Shown piece by piece: positions 29,022 to 39,655 of a stretch of DNA of 64,000 bases. The translations under genes were made by a program, and so were the position numbers. The notes beneath the pieces are model-generated. The model searched no databases. It was not told where the DNA came from and saw nothing but the letters and a program-made list of their open reading frames with translations. How positions within the stretch are numbered: the first letter of the stretch is position 1; each line of letters begins with the position of its first letter. This DNA comes from Pseudoxanthomonas suwonensis 11-1 (GTDB taxonomy: Bacteria > Pseudomonadota > Gammaproteobacteria > Xanthomonadales > Xanthomonadaceae): contig NC_014924.1 of assembly GCF_000185965.1 (NCBI RefSeq), positions 2,418,001 through 2,482,000 of the forward strand. The letters run 5' to 3'.

Positions 29022-29053
29022 GCAAAGGACCCGGTCATTGCCGGGCCCTTTGC
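29022..29053. terminator. hairpin terminator between ispA and the DUF4870 gene
   Basis: GCAAAGG-a-CCCGG and CCGGG-c-CCTTTGC pair over 12 bases with one mismatch around a 6-base loop. AAA/TTT lie within the stem ends, and TTT follows on the minus side, so it could serve both convergent genes. Confidence 0.6.
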
Positions 29054-29075
29054 GTATCCACCTGTTGCGTCGTGC

Positions 29076-29486
29076 CTACTTCACCAGGCGCAGGGTGAAG
29101 GGATAACGGTAGGCGACGCCCTCGTTGGCCTTGATCGCGGCCATGATGGTCAGCACCAGCCAGGCCAGGAACAGCAGCAGCCCGACCGGGATGGTCAGGA
29201 TCGCGCCGAGGCCGAAGGTGATGAAGGTCAGGATCGCCAGCGCCACGCCGACCAGGGCCAGGGTGATGTTGAAGTTCAGCGCTTCCTTGGCCTGGTCGGC
29301 GGCGAAGGGCATGGTGTCCTTCTTGACCAGCCAGATGACCAGCGGGCCGACGATGTTGCCGATGCCGCCGGTGACCAGACCGGTGAACGCGGACAGGTGG
29401 CCGAACATGCCCCACTGCTTCTCTTCCTGGGAAGCAACGCCCACCGGCGCGGCCGGCGGTGCGGTGTAGTTCTCGAAATCGCTCAT
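29076..29486 (-). CDS. DUF4870 domain membrane protein
   Basis: A 136-residue protein. After a soluble start it shows the DUF4870 pattern: WGMFGHLSAFTGLVTGGIG, then IVGPLVIWLVKKD, FAADQAKEALNFNITLAL, and two long hydrophobic segments, ending in KANEGVAYRYPFTLRLVK. Three to four membrane helices are likely. No function is established for the family. AGAGGGG lies about 9 bases before the ATG. It is transcribed toward ispA and separated from pmbA by about 80 bases. Confidence 0.9.
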   Translation of the reverse strand: MSDFENYTAPPAAPVGVASQEEKQWGMFGHLSAFTGLVTGGIGNIVGPLVIWLVKKDTMPFAADQAKEALNFNITLALVGVALAILTFITFGLGAILTIPVGLLLFLAWLVLTIMAAIKANEGVAYRYPFTLRLVK

Positions 29487-29565
29487 CCTCGAATCCCCTC
29501 TTCGATGTGTCAGGTCCTGCGGCCCCGGTTTAAGCATTCACCCGGCCGTCACGCCGAAGCATACG

Positions 29566-30921
29566 TCATTCACCACCCGCCACGGTCATCCGCCCGACCA
29601 GGATCGGACCGGTGCGGATGTGCGAGCGCGGGTCGACCTCGCTGCCCACGGCCTCGATCGCGGCGAACATCGTGCGCAGGTTGCCGGCGATGGTCAGCTC
29701 GTCGACCGGGAAGGCGACCTGGCCATCCTCGATCCAGAAGCCGGCGGCGCCGCGCGAGTAGTCGCCCGTCACCCCGTTGACGCCCTGTCCCATGAGCTCG
29801 GTCACCAGCAGGCCGCGGCCCATGCCGCGCGCCATCTCCGCCAGGCTGCCGGCGTTGGCGCTGACCTGGAGGTTGTGCACGCCACCGGCATTGGCCGTGG
29901 TCTGCAGGCCCAGCTTGCGCGCCGAATAGCTGCCGAGGACGTAGCGGTGGAGCACGCCGTCGACCACCAGCGGGTTGTCGCGGGTGGCCACGCCGTCGGC
30001 GTCGAAGGCCGACGAACGCAGGCCGTGCAGCAGCAGCGGGCGCTCGTTGATCGACAGCCACTCCGGGAACAGGCGGGTGCCGACGCTGTCCAGCAGGAAG
30101 CTGGCCTTGCGGTACAGCGCACCGCCGGAGACCGCGCCCAGCAGGTGGCCCAGCAGCGAACGCGCGACCTCGGCCGAGAACAGCACCGGGTACTCACCGG
30201 TGGCCACGGTCCGCGGCTGCAGGCGCGAGACCGCGCGCTCGGCGGCGCGGCGGCCGATGGCCACCGGCGTTTCCAGGTCCTCGCGGGCCAGGCCGATGCT
30301 GTACCAGCCGTCGCGCTGCATCTGCTCGCCATGGCCGGCGATCAGGGCCAGGCCCAGCGAGTGCTGGGTCTCGCGCTCGCGGCCGATGAACCCGTGGCTG
30401 TTGGCGTACACCGACAGGCTCTCGCCGCTGCCGAAGGAGGCGCCATCGGAGTTGGCAACCCGCGGATCGGCCTCACGTCCGGCGGCTTCGCAGGCCAGGG
30501 CCAGCTCCACCGCCTCGTCGGCATCCAGGCGCCAGGGGTGCCAGGTGTCCAGGTCCGGGAACTCGCGCGCCATCAGCTCCGCGTCGGCCAGGCCGGCGGC
30601 CTCGTCGTCCTCGGTGTAGCGGGCGATGGCGCAGGCCTGCTCGACCGTGGCCTCGAGGCTGGATTCGTGCAGGTCGGCGGTGCTGGCGCTGCCCTTGCGC
30701 TGGCCGAAGTAGACGGTCACGGCGATGCCGCGGTCGTTGGACGACTCCACCGTCTCCACCTCGCCCATGCGCACGGACACGTTGAGTCCGCGCTCCTCGC
30801 TGCAGCTGACCTCGGCCTGGGTCGCGCCCAGCGCGCGGGCGCGGGCCAGCAGGCGCTGGGAAAGCTCGGCGAGGCGATCCAGCCGCTGCTGGCTGTCGTC
30901 GTTGCGCGCGATGTCGTTCAC
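29566..30921 (-). CDS. pmbA: PmbA/TldE metalloprotease subunit
   Basis: The 451-residue TldE subunit of the TldD/TldE complex, which matures microcins and other modified peptides and degrades unfolded peptides. Family features include [44 protein letters not shown]-like YANSHGFIG, and the end [20 protein letters not shown] and GFWIEDGQ. It lacks the HExxxH motif, as expected, because the metal site is on TldD. TldD is encoded 0.8 kb away on the same strand, with darP lying between in the opposite direction. Confidence 0.95.
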   Translation of the reverse strand: MNDIARNDDSQQRLDRLAELSQRLLARARALGATQAEVSCSEERGLNVSVRMGEVETVESSNDRGIAVTVYFGQRKGSASTADLHESSLEATVEQACAIARYTEDDEAAGLADAELMAREFPDLDTWHPWRLDADEAVELALACEAAGREADPRVANSDGASFGSGESLSVYANSHGFIGRERETQHSLGLALIAGHGEQMQRDGWYSIGLAREDLETPVAIGRRAAERAVSRLQPRTVATGEYPVLFSAEVARSLLGHLLGAVSGGALYRKASFLLDSVGTRLFPEWLSINERPLLLHGLRSSAFDADGVATRDNPLVVDGVLHRYVLGSYSARKLGLQTTANAGGVHNLQVSANAGSLAEMARGMGRGLLVTELMGQGVNGVTGDYSRGAAGFWIEDGQVAFPVDELTIAGNLRTMFAAIEAVGSEVDPRSHIRTGPILVGRMTVAGGE

Positions 30922-31052
30922 TTGTTGGTCCTGTGCAAATCGATACGTGGAAGCGCCCGGCGACGCCGGACGCGGGCCGCGCGCGCATGGGCGGCGCGGC
31001 AGTTCATGGCCATGCGGGTAGAATCGCGCCCATCAGAACGAGTTCCCACCCC

Positions 31053-31664
31053 ATGCGCGGACGCGACGAAGAAACCGGCGAATTCCTTTCCCCCAGCCGC
31101 AGCGAGCAGCGCCGCCAGGCGCTGGGCGTGCTGGAACTGGCGGAGAAGCTGGCCAGCCTGACCCCGACCCAGCTGTCGAAGCTGCCGATCCCGGAGGACC
31201 TGCTGCCGCACCTGGAGCAGACCCGGAAGATCACCGCCCACGTCGCCCGCAAGCGCCAGCTGGCCTTCCTGGCCAAGCAGATGCGGCGCCAGGACGAATC
31301 CGCGCTGGACGCGATCCGCGACGCGCTGGACGAGGACGGCGTGGCCGCGCGCCGCGAGGTGGCGCTGATGCACCGGGTGGAGACCTGGCGCGAGCGCCTG
31401 CTCGAGGAAGGCGATGCCGCCCTGGGCCAGCTGCTGGACGAGCATCCGCATGCGGACCGCCAGCACCTGCGCCAGCTGGTGCGCAGCACCCTGGAGGAGC
31501 GCAAGCGCAACAAGCCGCCGCGCGCCTTCCGCGAGCTGTTCCGCGAACTGAGGGCGCTGCTGGCCGGTGGCGCCGCTGCCGCCGGCACGCCGGCCGATGC
31601 CGGCGCCGCCGACGCGGAGTTCGACTTCGACGCCGGCGAGGACTTCGGGTCCGACGAGGACTGA
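31053..31664 (+). CDS. darP: ribosome biogenesis factor DarP (YjgA)
   Basis: A 203-residue DUF615 protein that associates with the late 50S precursor and supports peptidyl-transferase-centre maturation. Seen are [20 protein letters not shown] near the start, [33 protein letters not shown] and a basic C-terminal [13 protein letters not shown]-like segment ([18 protein letters not shown]), then an alanine/acidic tail longer than in E. coli. Its place next to pmbA is conserved in gammaproteobacteria. It is divergent from pmbA across about 130 bases. Confidence 0.95.
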   Translation: MRGRDEETGEFLSPSRSEQRRQALGVLELAEKLASLTPTQLSKLPIPEDLLPHLEQTRKITAHVARKRQLAFLAKQMRRQDESALDAIRDALDEDGVAARREVALMHRVETWRERLLEEGDAALGQLLDEHPHADRQHLRQLVRSTLEERKRNKPPRAFRELFRELRALLAGGAAAAGTPADAGAADAEFDFDAGEDFGSDED

Positions 31665-31739
31665 GTTCCGCGGGCCGCGCATGCTCCGCGGCCCTGCTGG
31701 CAGGGCGAGGCTCACGCCGCGCCCTCCGGCTTCACCGCC

Positions 31740-33185
31740 TCAGGCACGCGTGCCGCCCACGGTCAGCCCATCGATCAGCAGCGAGGGCTGGCCGACGCCA
31801 ACCGGCACGCTCTGGCCGTCCTTGCCGCAGATGCCCACGCCCTCGTCCAGGGCCAGGTCGTGGCCGACCATGCGCACCTTCTGCATGGTTTCCGGGCCGT
31901 TGCCGATCAGGGTCGCGCCCTTCACCGGGGCGGTGATTTTCCCGTCCTCGATCAGGTAGGCCTCGGTCGCGGAGAACACGTACTTGCCGCTGGTGATGTC
32001 CACCTGGCCGCCGCCGAAGTTGACCGCGTACAGGCCCTTCTTCACCGAGGCGATCATCTCCTGCGGGTCGTGCTGGCCGGCGAGCATGTAGGTGTTGGTC
32101 ATGCGCGGCATCACCAGGTGCGCGAACGACTCGCGGCGGCCGTTGCCGGTCGGGGCCATGCCCATCAGCCGCGCGTTGAGCGAGTCCTGCATGTAGCCGA
32201 CCAGCACGCCGTCCTCGATCAGGGTGGTGCAGCGGGTCGGCTCGCCCTCGTCGTCGATGTTGAGCGAGCCGCGGCGGCCGGCCAGGGTGCCGTCGTCGAC
32301 GATGGTCACGCCCGGGGCGGCCACGCGCTGGCCGATGCGGCCGGCGTAGGTCGAGGTGCCCTTGCGGTTGAAGTCGCCTTCCAGGCCGTGGCCGACCGCC
32401 TCGTGCAGCAGCACGCCCGGCCAGCCGGCGCCGAGCACCACCGGCATGGTGCCGGCGGGCGCGTCGATCGCGTCCAGGTTCACCAGCGCCTGGCGCAGGG
32501 CCTCGCGCGCCAGCCGCTCGGGGCGGCCGCCGGAGAACAGTTCCTCGTACGAATAGCGTCCGCCACCGCCGGCATAGCCGGACTCGCGGCGGCCGTTGTG
32601 CTCGACGATCACCTGCACGTTGAGCCGCACCAGCGGGCGCACGTCGGCGGCCAGCACGCCGTCGCTGCGCGCCACCAGCACCGTGTCCACGCCGGCCGAG
32701 AGGCTGGCGCTGACCTGCTGCACGCGCGGGTCGGCGGCGCGCAGCAGCCGGTCCAGCGAGCGCAGCAGCTCGACCTTGTCCTCGTTGCGCATGCCGTCGA
32801 CCGGATCGACCGCCGGATACAGGTCGTGGCCGCCGCTGCGCACCAGCTGGCGCGGCGCATGGGCGCGGCCGTCGCGGGCGATCGCCCGGGCCGAACCGGC
32901 GGCCAGGCGCAGGGCCTCGGCGTTGATGTCGTCCGAATAGGCGAAGCCGGTCTTCTCCCCGGAGATCGCGCGCACGCCCACGCCCTGCTCGATCGAGTGG
33001 GCGCCGTCCTTGACGATGCCGTCCTCCACCGACCAGCTCTCGCGGCGGCTGTGCTGGAAGTACAGGTCGCCGAAATCGATGCCCGGTCCCAGCAGGGTGC
33101 CGAATGCATGGTCTAGGGCGGCAGGATCCAGCCCGCCGGGCTGGAGCAGGCGGGACTGGGCGAGGCTGAGGGAGGTGTCGGTCAT
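31740..33185 (-). CDS. tldD: metalloprotease TldD
   Basis: The catalytic partner of PmbA/TldE, 481 residues. The zinc-protease motif H261-E262-xxx-H266 lies in [13 protein letters not shown]. Other signatures are [20 protein letters not shown] near the N-terminus, [19 protein letters not shown], and the end [20 protein letters not shown] and [16 protein letters not shown] at 33185 is chosen over an upstream one because it fits the family length. It is divergent from the DUF6065 gene across 105 bases. Confidence 0.97.
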   Translation of the reverse strand: MTDTSLSLAQSRLLQPGGLDPAALDHAFGTLLGPGIDFGDLYFQHSRRESWSVEDGIVKDGAHSIEQGVGVRAISGEKTGFAYSDDINAEALRLAAGSARAIARDGRAHAPRQLVRSGGHDLYPAVDPVDGMRNEDKVELLRSLDRLLRAADPRVQQVSASLSAGVDTVLVARSDGVLAADVRPLVRLNVQVIVEHNGRRESGYAGGGGRYSYEELFSGGRPERLAREALRQALVNLDAIDAPAGTMPVVLGAGWPGVLLHEAVGHGLEGDFNRKGTSTYAGRIGQRVAAPGVTIVDDGTLAGRRGSLNIDDEGEPTRCTTLIEDGVLVGYMQDSLNARLMGMAPTGNGRRESFAHLVMPRMTNTYMLAGQHDPQEMIASVKKGLYAVNFGGGQVDITSGKYVFSATEAYLIEDGKITAPVKGATLIGNGPETMQKVRMVGHDLALDEGVGICGKDGQSVPVGVGQPSLLIDGLTVGGTRA

Positions 33186-33290
33186 TTTCACTGGATGGGG
33201 TCGGCCGCCGGGCAAGGCAAGCCGGGCCGCCTATGATGACAGCAAGCCCATGCAAGGCCGATGCACGGCCGCAGACCACATCCATCACCG

Positions 33291-34019
33291 ATGAAACTGA
33301 CCGCCCACGTGCTCGACGGCCACACCCTGGACATCCGCCCCGCGCCGCTGGAGCGCGACTGGATGGACGCCACCGCCCAACGCTACGCCTACCGCTGCCT
33401 GCCGCTGGACATGGCCAACGCCCTGGGCTGGGAACTGCTGTGCCAGAGCGGCTTCAGCGCCAGCTGGAATGGCGGCGACGGGCTGGATGACCTGGCCATC
33501 GTCGCCGACCCGGGCACCCGGGCGCCGGCGGTCAGCCATTTCGGCCATGGCGTGCTGACCTTCCATATCCCCTGCCTGTTCCGCACCGACCCACGGGTCG
33601 AGCTGCTGGTCGGCGGGCCGGTCAACCGGCCGAAGGACGGCATCGCCGGGCTCACCGGCCTGGTCGAGACCGACTGGAGCCCCTACGCCTTCACCATGAA
33701 CTGGCGTTTCACCCGTCCGTGCACGGTGCGCTTCGAGGCCGGCGAGCCGTTCGCCCATCTGTTGCCGCTGCAGGCCACCCTGCTGGACCAGGTCGAGGCC
33801 TGCTGGAAGCCGCTGTCGGAGACGCCGGAGCTGGAGGCCGAATACCTGCGCTGGACCGAAAGCCGCGAGCACTTCCTGCGCACCTTGCACGACCCGGCCT
33901 CTCAGGCCGCACGCGAACAGTGGCAGCGCAGCTACTTCCGCGGGGTGGATACCGGCGGCTGCCCCGCCCCGCGCCACCGCACCAAGCTGCGGCTGCCAAT
34001 GTTCAACCGCGGCGGGTAG
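33291..34019 (+). CDS. DUF6065 family protein
   Basis: A 242-residue soluble protein. The family core is clear: YRCLPLDMANALGWELLC, VSHFGHGVLTFHIPCLFRTD, NRPKDGIAGLTGLVETDWSP and FTMNWRFTRP. No signal peptide or membrane segment is seen. Members are scattered, often near secondary-metabolite or regulatory genes, and I know of no assigned function. It is divergent from tldD and converges on yhdP, with 43 bases between stop codons. Confidence 0.82.
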   Translation: MKLTAHVLDGHTLDIRPAPLERDWMDATAQRYAYRCLPLDMANALGWELLCQSGFSASWNGGDGLDDLAIVADPGTRAPAVSHFGHGVLTFHIPCLFRTDPRVELLVGGPVNRPKDGIAGLTGLVETDWSPYAFTMNWRFTRPCTVRFEAGEPFAHLLPLQATLLDQVEACWKPLSETPELEAEYLRWTESREHFLRTLHDPASQAAREQWQRSYFRGVDTGGCPAPRHRTKLRLPMFNRGG

Positions 34020-34062
34020 TCGCCCGGCACCCGGGAGCGGGAGCGCGCGATCGCTGCCGCGC

Positions 34063-37000
34063 TCAGCGCGCGGCCTGCGGCTCCGTGGCGTCCGGCGCGC
34101 GGTGCTGGCGCGCCGGTGCGGGCTCGGTCGTCGCGGGCTGCACCGCCGGTACGGTCTCGCGCTCGACCACCTCCACCTTCGGCTCCTTCCACGGACCACT
34201 GACGTGGTAGGTGCGCGCGGCGATCCCGCCCAGCGGACGAGCCAGCACCGCGTTGGCGGCCGCGCCCACCGCCGCGCCCACCGGGCCGCCGGCGACCGCG
34301 CCGACCACGGCCAGCAGGTTGCCGGACTTGGGCTGGACGTCGATGGTCTGGTCGAACTGCTGGGCGACCAGGTCGGTGCGGCCGCGGATGCGGATCTCCG
34401 CCGCCGGGCCGTCGATCAGCATGTCCGGGGTGCCGGCGATGCCCTGCCCCACCTGCACCTGGCCTGCGAGCCGGTTGAAAGCCAGGCCGCGGGAGAAGAA
34501 ATCGCGGAAGTCGAGCATCAGGCGCCGCGGCAGCTGGGCCACGCTCAGCAGGCCGAGCACGCGGCCGGCGCCGGGCTCGACTTCCAGCAGCTGCCCGTTG
34601 CGCGCGTCGATCCGCAGGCTGCCTTCCAGCGCACCGAGCTGGAAACCCGCCGGCGAGCCGGGCCAGGCGGCCTGCAGGTGGATGGTGCCCTCGCCACGGG
34701 CGAGGAAGTCGGCATAGCCCAGGGCGGAGACCAGGCGGCCCATGTCCTCGCTGCGCACGTCCATGTCCAGGCGGGTGCGGGCCTGGTCGCCGCGGCCGCT
34801 CCACTCGCCGGTGACGTCGGCCTGCTGCCAGTCCGAACGCAGCTGCAGGCTTTCCAGCAGCAGGCCATCGTCGCTGGGACGCGTGCGCAGGCGCGCGGTG
34901 CCCAGCTTCGCGCCGCGGAAGCGCAGGTCGTCGATATCCAGCGACAGCGGCGGGATCGCGGCGGGGTCGAAGCTCTCGACGGTCTGCGGCGCAGGTGGCG
35001 CGGGCAGGTCGGTGGTCGCGGCCATCCCCGTGGCCGGCTGCGATGCGACCTCGTTTCCGACCGTGGTGGCGGGCGCCACGGTGGCCGCAACTTCCGGGCG
35101 CGCGGTCGGCGCCGGGCTGGCCGCGCCCTCGGCGCGCGGTTCGGGCTGCCAGTGCAGGCGGGTGAAGTGGCCTTCCACCGCCGCGCCCTTGGCATCGGGC
35201 ACCTGCAGGGTGCCGGCCAGGCCGGGACCGTCGACCTCGACCGCCAGCGCGCCGTGTACCGGGCGCAGCTGCAGCCGCGCCTGCGGGAACTGCCCGCCGA
35301 GCAGGTGCAGGCGCTCGGCCAGCACGTCGACCCGGCGCAGCGGCAGGTCGCCATCGCCGCCGCCACGGGCCAGGCCGATCCACTCCAGCGCGTCCAGCTC
35401 GCCGGTGCGGCCGCCGATCACCATGCCGCTGGCAGGCGGCTCGCCGGCCACGGTGCCGCTGCCCAGGGTGACCTGCACGCCAGTGGCGCCGTTCTGCTGC
35501 CGTGCGCGCAGGGCCAGGCGCTCGCCGAAGCCGACGTCGATCGGGCCGCTGCCGAACGGCAGGCCCAGCTGCACCTTCGTCGGCAGCACGCCGGCGGCCG
35601 GCTTGGCCAGCGGCGCGGGGAAATCCAGGGCGGTGCCGGCCAGGTCGGTATCCAGCTGCAGCCGCGCCGCGGGGCTGCCGGCGGGGACGCTGGCGGGCAC
35701 GGCCAGGCCCAGGGTCCACTGCGAGCGGCCATTGACGTAGGGACGCATCCAGTCCAGCTCGGGCGCGCGCGCCATCAGGCGCGAGGCGTCCATCGGCGCG
35801 TCCAGCGCGGCCTCGAACACCTGCGCCGGGTCCTGCACGTGGCCGCGCCCGGCGCGCAGCGACAGGCGCCCCGGCTGGCCATCCCAGGACACGGCCAGGT
35901 CGGCTGCGCTGAAGCCGTTGCCGTCGTAGCGGACCCCGCCGCGCACCGCGTCGAAGGCCAGGTCCCAGCGCTTCTCGACCAGGCGCACGCCGCCGAGGTC
36001 GACGTTGCCCGACACGCGTCCTGGCTGGCCGTCGCTGAGCGGCAGGTTGAGCGCGAAGTCCGCGCGCGCCGGGCCGCTGGCCTGCAGGTTGTCCAGGGTC
36101 TCGGCCTGGTCCTCGTACAGCGGACTGTTGCGCAGCAGTTCGACGAAGCTGCCGGCGTCGCCGCGGGCGGTGGCGCGTACCAGCAGCGGGGCGTCGCCGT
36201 AGTCGGCGATCCCGGCCTCGAAACGCTCGACCGGGACCCCGGCCAGCTCGCCGCTGCCACGCACCTGGAAGCCGTTTCCGACGAAGGCCACGTCGGCGCG
36301 GGTGGATTCCAGCGCCGGCCATTCGGCCTGGAAGCGGAAGCGCCCGTCCTCGATCCGGCCGCGCGCATCGAACAGCCCGTTGTCGTGCACGAACGGCCAG
36401 TCGTCGAGGTCACCAGCGACCAGCGCGCGGCCATCGCGCACCACGCCGTCCTCCAGGGCCATGTCCAGCCACTGCACCGCCGCCGGCGGCATCGACTGGC
36501 GCAGCCAGAACTTCTTGGCGGCCGGCACCGCGGCATCGTCCAGCTCGGCGGCCACGTCCATCCACGGCCGGGTGCCATCGCCCTGGAAATGCATGCCGCC
36601 ACGCACGCGTGCGCCGTAGTCGCTGGCGCGGATGGCCAGGTCCGGGGTGCCGACCTGCCAGCCGGCGCCCTCGCGCCAGGCCAGCACATGGCCATCCAGA
36701 CGCACGTCGTGGGCCACGCCGAAGCCGCCGGGCCAGTCCACCCGCAGTGGGGTGCCCGGGTCCAGCGCCAGGTGCACGCCCTCGCCATCGCCCTCGAACG
36801 CGCCGGCCAGGCCTTCCAGGCCCGGGGCGCCATTGACCGGTGCGAAGCCCACGCCTTCCAGCCGGCCCTGCAGGCGCAGCGGGCCACCGCGCTGGCCGGC
36901 CAGCTCGATGCCGGTCAGGCGCGCATGCGGGGCGGCGTCCAGCAGCCAGGCGCGGTGCGCGGCCGGCAACCGGTCGGACAAGGCCGCAAGGGCCAGCAGC

Positions 37001-38052
37001 GGCGACAGTTCCATGTCGTCGATCCGGAATGCGTACTGCTCGCCGGCGGCCAGCAGCAGGCCGTCGAGGGTCTGGCTGGAACCGGGAGACTGCAGCTGCA
37101 GGCGCGGTGCGTCCAGGCGCCAGCCCCCGGCGACCAGGCGCCAGATGACGTGGCCGGACAGGCCGGGCAGCTGCTGGCGTGGCCGCCCGCGGCCTTCCAG
37201 CGGCGCGCCGGCCAGGTCCAGGCCACGCAGCTCGAAGCGGGTGGTGGCCAATACCACGCGGCGGCCACGCAGCTCGGCCCAGGCCTGGATCCGGCCACTG
37301 CCGCCCTGCGGGGTGATCCCGGTCGGCTCCAGCAGCGGTGCCCAGGCGGAAAGGCTGGCCGCGTCCAGGTCCACGTAGACGCGGCCGTCGCCGCGGCTGC
37401 GGTCGAAATCAAGCGCCAGCGACAGCGGCTGGCCATCGGCATCGATCCAGCCGCGGGCACCGGCACGCACCTGCGACTGGTCCACCCGCAGGCGCAGGTC
37501 GATGCGCGGGATGCGCGCCTGCAGGCCGATCTGGGGCGCGTCGATGTCGAGGCGGCCGCCGATCACCTGCAGCTCGCCCAGGCCTTCCAGGTGCTGCAAT
37601 GGATCGGCCTGCGGCGCGTCGTCGGCCAGTGGCAGGCCGCGGATCGCCCAGCGGCCGTCATCCTCGCGACGCAGGGTCAGCGCCGGTCCGCGCAGGCGCA
37701 GCTCGGTGAAGGAACGGCCCGGCAGCAGGCCGGCGTAGAGCGAGACCAGCACTTCGGCCTGGCCGACCTGGACGCCGCCGCCATCAGCGCCGGGGCCACC
37801 CCCGATGCGCAGGCCGTCCAATTGCAGCAGCGGGCCGCGCCGGGTCCAGCGGGTGCGCACCTGGTCGAACGCCACCGGGCGCCCGGCCTTCTCGCTGAGC
37901 AGGGCAGCCACCCGGTCCGGATGGCGCTCGGCCAGCGGCAGCAGCTGGCTGGCCGCGCCCACCACCAGGGCCACCGCGATCAGCGCCACGGCAACGGAGT
38001 ACCCGGCCCAGCGGCGGGCATGGCGCAGGCGGTGGCGCAGCGGCACGGTCAT
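34063..38052 (-). CDS. yhdP: YhdP family AsmA-like envelope protein
   Basis: A 1,329-residue inner-membrane-anchored protein of the AsmA-like (bridge-like lipid transfer) group; YhdP in E. coli moves phospholipids to the outer membrane. One N-terminal hydrophobic segment (SVAVALIAVALVVGAASQ) is followed by a very long beta-rich periplasmic region. Family patterns include SFTELRLRGPALTLRREDDG at the start and, near the end, DFRDFFSRGLAFNRLAGQV and GPAAEIRIRGRTDLVAQQFD. The C-terminus has a proline/alanine tail. It belongs to the conserved rng-yhdP pair, 107 bases after rng on the same strand. Confidence 0.92.
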   Translation of the reverse strand: MTVPLRHRLRHARRWAGYSVAVALIAVALVVGAASQLLPLAERHPDRVAALLSEKAGRPVAFDQVRTRWTRRGPLLQLDGLRIGGGPGADGGGVQVGQAEVLVSLYAGLLPGRSFTELRLRGPALTLRREDDGRWAIRGLPLADDAPQADPLQHLEGLGELQVIGGRLDIDAPQIGLQARIPRIDLRLRVDQSQVRAGARGWIDADGQPLSLALDFDRSRGDGRVYVDLDAASLSAWAPLLEPTGITPQGGSGRIQAWAELRGRRVVLATTRFELRGLDLAGAPLEGRGRPRQQLPGLSGHVIWRLVAGGWRLDAPRLQLQSPGSSQTLDGLLLAAGEQYAFRIDDMELSPLLALAALSDRLPAAHRAWLLDAAPHARLTGIELAGQRGGPLRLQGRLEGVGFAPVNGAPGLEGLAGAFEGDGEGVHLALDPGTPLRVDWPGGFGVAHDVRLDGHVLAWREGAGWQVGTPDLAIRASDYGARVRGGMHFQGDGTRPWMDVAAELDDAAVPAAKKFWLRQSMPPAAVQWLDMALEDGVVRDGRALVAGDLDDWPFVHDNGLFDARGRIEDGRFRFQAEWPALESTRADVAFVGNGFQVRGSGELAGVPVERFEAGIADYGDAPLLVRATARGDAGSFVELLRNSPLYEDQAETLDNLQASGPARADFALNLPLSDGQPGRVSGNVDLGGVRLVEKRWDLAFDAVRGGVRYDGNGFSAADLAVSWDGQPGRLSLRAGRGHVQDPAQVFEAALDAPMDASRLMARAPELDWMRPYVNGRSQWTLGLAVPASVPAGSPAARLQLDTDLAGTALDFPAPLAKPAAGVLPTKVQLGLPFGSGPIDVGFGERLALRARQQNGATGVQVTLGSGTVAGEPPASGMVIGGRTGELDALEWIGLARGGGDGDLPLRRVDVLAERLHLLGGQFPQARLQLRPVHGALAVEVDGPGLAGTLQVPDAKGAAVEGHFTRLHWQPEPRAEGAASPAPTARPEVAATVAPATTVGNEVASQPATGMAATTDLPAPPAPQTVESFDPAAIPPLSLDIDDLRFRGAKLGTARLRTRPSDDGLLLESLQLRSDWQQADVTGEWSGRGDQARTRLDMDVRSEDMGRLVSALGYADFLARGEGTIHLQAAWPGSPAGFQLGALEGSLRIDARNGQLLEVEPGAGRVLGLLSVAQLPRRLMLDFRDFFSRGLAFNRLAGQVQVGQGIAGTPDMLIDGPAAEIRIRGRTDLVAQQFDQTIDVQPKSGNLLAVVGAVAGGPVGAAVGAAANAVLARPLGGIAARTYHVSGPWKEPKVEVVERETVPAVQPATTEPAPARQHRAPDATEPQAAR

Positions 38053-38159
38053 CAGCGGCGGCGCATCAATGGACTGCGCGCGCGCGAGGGCATCCAAGGC
38101 GCGGAAGCCGTTCCCATGCCGCGCGCCGTCCTGGCCCCGTTCGTCCCTGTGGCCCCGCC

Positions 38160-39647
38160 TCAGAGCAGGACCACATCGAACTGCTCCTGCAGGTACTGCT
38201 CGTCCGCCTGGAAGCGGATGCTCTTGCCGAGGAACTCCTCCAGCTCGGCCACCGCGGCCGACTCCTCCTCGGTGATCCGCGCCACCACCTTGGGCGAGGC
38301 GATCACCAGCAGGCGCGCGGCCTCGAACTGGCGCACGGCGCGAGTGATCTCGCGGAAGATCTCGTAGGTCACGGTCTCGGCGGTCTTCACCGAGCCGCGC
38401 CCGCCGCACTGCGGGCAGGTCTCCGACAGCTGCCGCTCCAGGCTCTCGACCGTGCGCTTGCGGGTCATCTCGACGAGGCCGAGCGGCGAGAAGTCGTACA
38501 CCGTGGTCTTGGCGTGGTCGCGCGCCAGCGACTTCTCCAGCGTGCGCAGCACCTGGCGGCGGTGCTCCGGATCGGTCATGTCGATGAAGTCGATGATGAT
38601 GATCCCGCCCAGGTTGCGCAGGCGCAGCTGGCGGGCCACCGCCTGCGCGGCCTCCAGGTTGGTGCGGTACACCGTCTCCTCGAGGTTGCGCTGGCCCAGG
38701 AACGAGCCGGTGTTGACGTCGATGGTGGTCATCGCCTCGGTCTGGTCGATGACCAGGTAGCCGCCGGACTTCAACGGCACCTGCTTGTCCAGGGCACGGC
38801 CGATCTCGTCCTCGACCCCGTACAGGTCGAAGATCGGGCGGTCGCCGGAATACAGCTCCAGCTTCTCGGCCAGCACCGGCATGTACTTGGCGACGAAGGC
38901 CTGCAGCCGGTCGTAGGTGTCGCGCGAGTCGACCCGCACCTTCTCCACGTCCTTGCGGATCAGGTCGCGCACCGAGCGCAGCGGCAGGCTCAGGTCCTCG
39001 TAGATGATCGTTCCGGCCGGGGCCTCGCGGCCGCGACGCTCGACCACGTTCCATACCCGCGACAGGTAGGCGATGTCCTCGGCCAGGGCCTCGGCCGGCT
39101 GGCCTTCGGCATTGGTGCGGATGATGTAGCCATGACCGCCGTGGCTGGCGGCCAGGTCGGAGACGATGGTCTTCAGGCGCTGGCGCTCGGCCTCGTCCTC
39201 GATCCGCGCCGACACGCCCACGGTGCGCGACTGCGGCAGCAGCACCAGGTAGCGGCTGGGGATGCTGATCTGGGTGGTCAGGCGTGCGCCCTTGGTGCCG
39301 ATCGGGTCCTTGACCACCTGGACCACGATTTCCTGGCCGTCGCGCAGCAGCTCAACGATCGAGGCCGAGGACAGCGGCTGCGGCGGGGCGTCGTCGGACA
39401 TGCCGGCATCCACCGGCGCCGGACGCACCACGTCGTTGGCGTGCAGGAACGCGGCGCGCTCCAGCCCGACCTCGACGAAGGCCGCCTGCATGCCCGGCAT
39501 CACCCGCTGCACCCGGCCCTTGTAGATGTTGCCCACCACGCCGCGGCGCCAGCCACGCTCGATGTGCAGCTCCTGCAGCATGCCGTTCTCGACCACGGCC
39601 ACGCGGGTCTCGCGCGGGGTGACGTTGACCAGGATCTCCTCTGACAT
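38160..39647 (-). CDS. rng: ribonuclease G
   Basis: An endoribonuclease of the RNase E/G family that matures the 5' end of 16S rRNA and cleaves A/U-rich single-stranded RNA. It has 495 residues, the RNase G size, without the long RNase E tail. The S1 region contains GNIYKGRVQRVMPGMQAAFV, the catalytic aspartates lie in TTIDVNTGSFLG and IIIIDFIDM, and the Zn-link CPQCGGRG joins protomers. Its stop is followed by yhdP; the maf gene lies 8 bases upstream, giving a maf-rng-yhdP transcription unit. Confidence 0.97.
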   Translation of the reverse strand: MSEEILVNVTPRETRVAVVENGMLQELHIERGWRRGVVGNIYKGRVQRVMPGMQAAFVEVGLERAAFLHANDVVRPAPVDAGMSDDAPPQPLSSASIVELLRDGQEIVVQVVKDPIGTKGARLTTQISIPSRYLVLLPQSRTVGVSARIEDEAERQRLKTIVSDLAASHGGHGYIIRTNAEGQPAEALAEDIAYLSRVWNVVERRGREAPAGTIIYEDLSLPLRSVRDLIRKDVEKVRVDSRDTYDRLQAFVAKYMPVLAEKLELYSGDRPIFDLYGVEDEIGRALDKQVPLKSGGYLVIDQTEAMTTIDVNTGSFLGQRNLEETVYRTNLEAAQAVARQLRLRNLGGIIIIDFIDMTDPEHRRQVLRTLEKSLARDHAKTTVYDFSPLGLVEMTRKRTVESLERQLSETCPQCGGRGSVKTAETVTYEIFREITRAVRQFEAARLLVIASPKVVARITEEESAAVAELEEFLGKSIRFQADEQYLQEQFDVVLL

Positions 39648-39655
39648 GCGTTCCC

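Noticed and set aside
34102-38367. A 1,400-codon frame opposite yhdP
   Set aside because: Antisense shadow of a GC-rich gene; low-complexity A/G/Q/H/R composition and no motifs, and it extends into antisense of rng.
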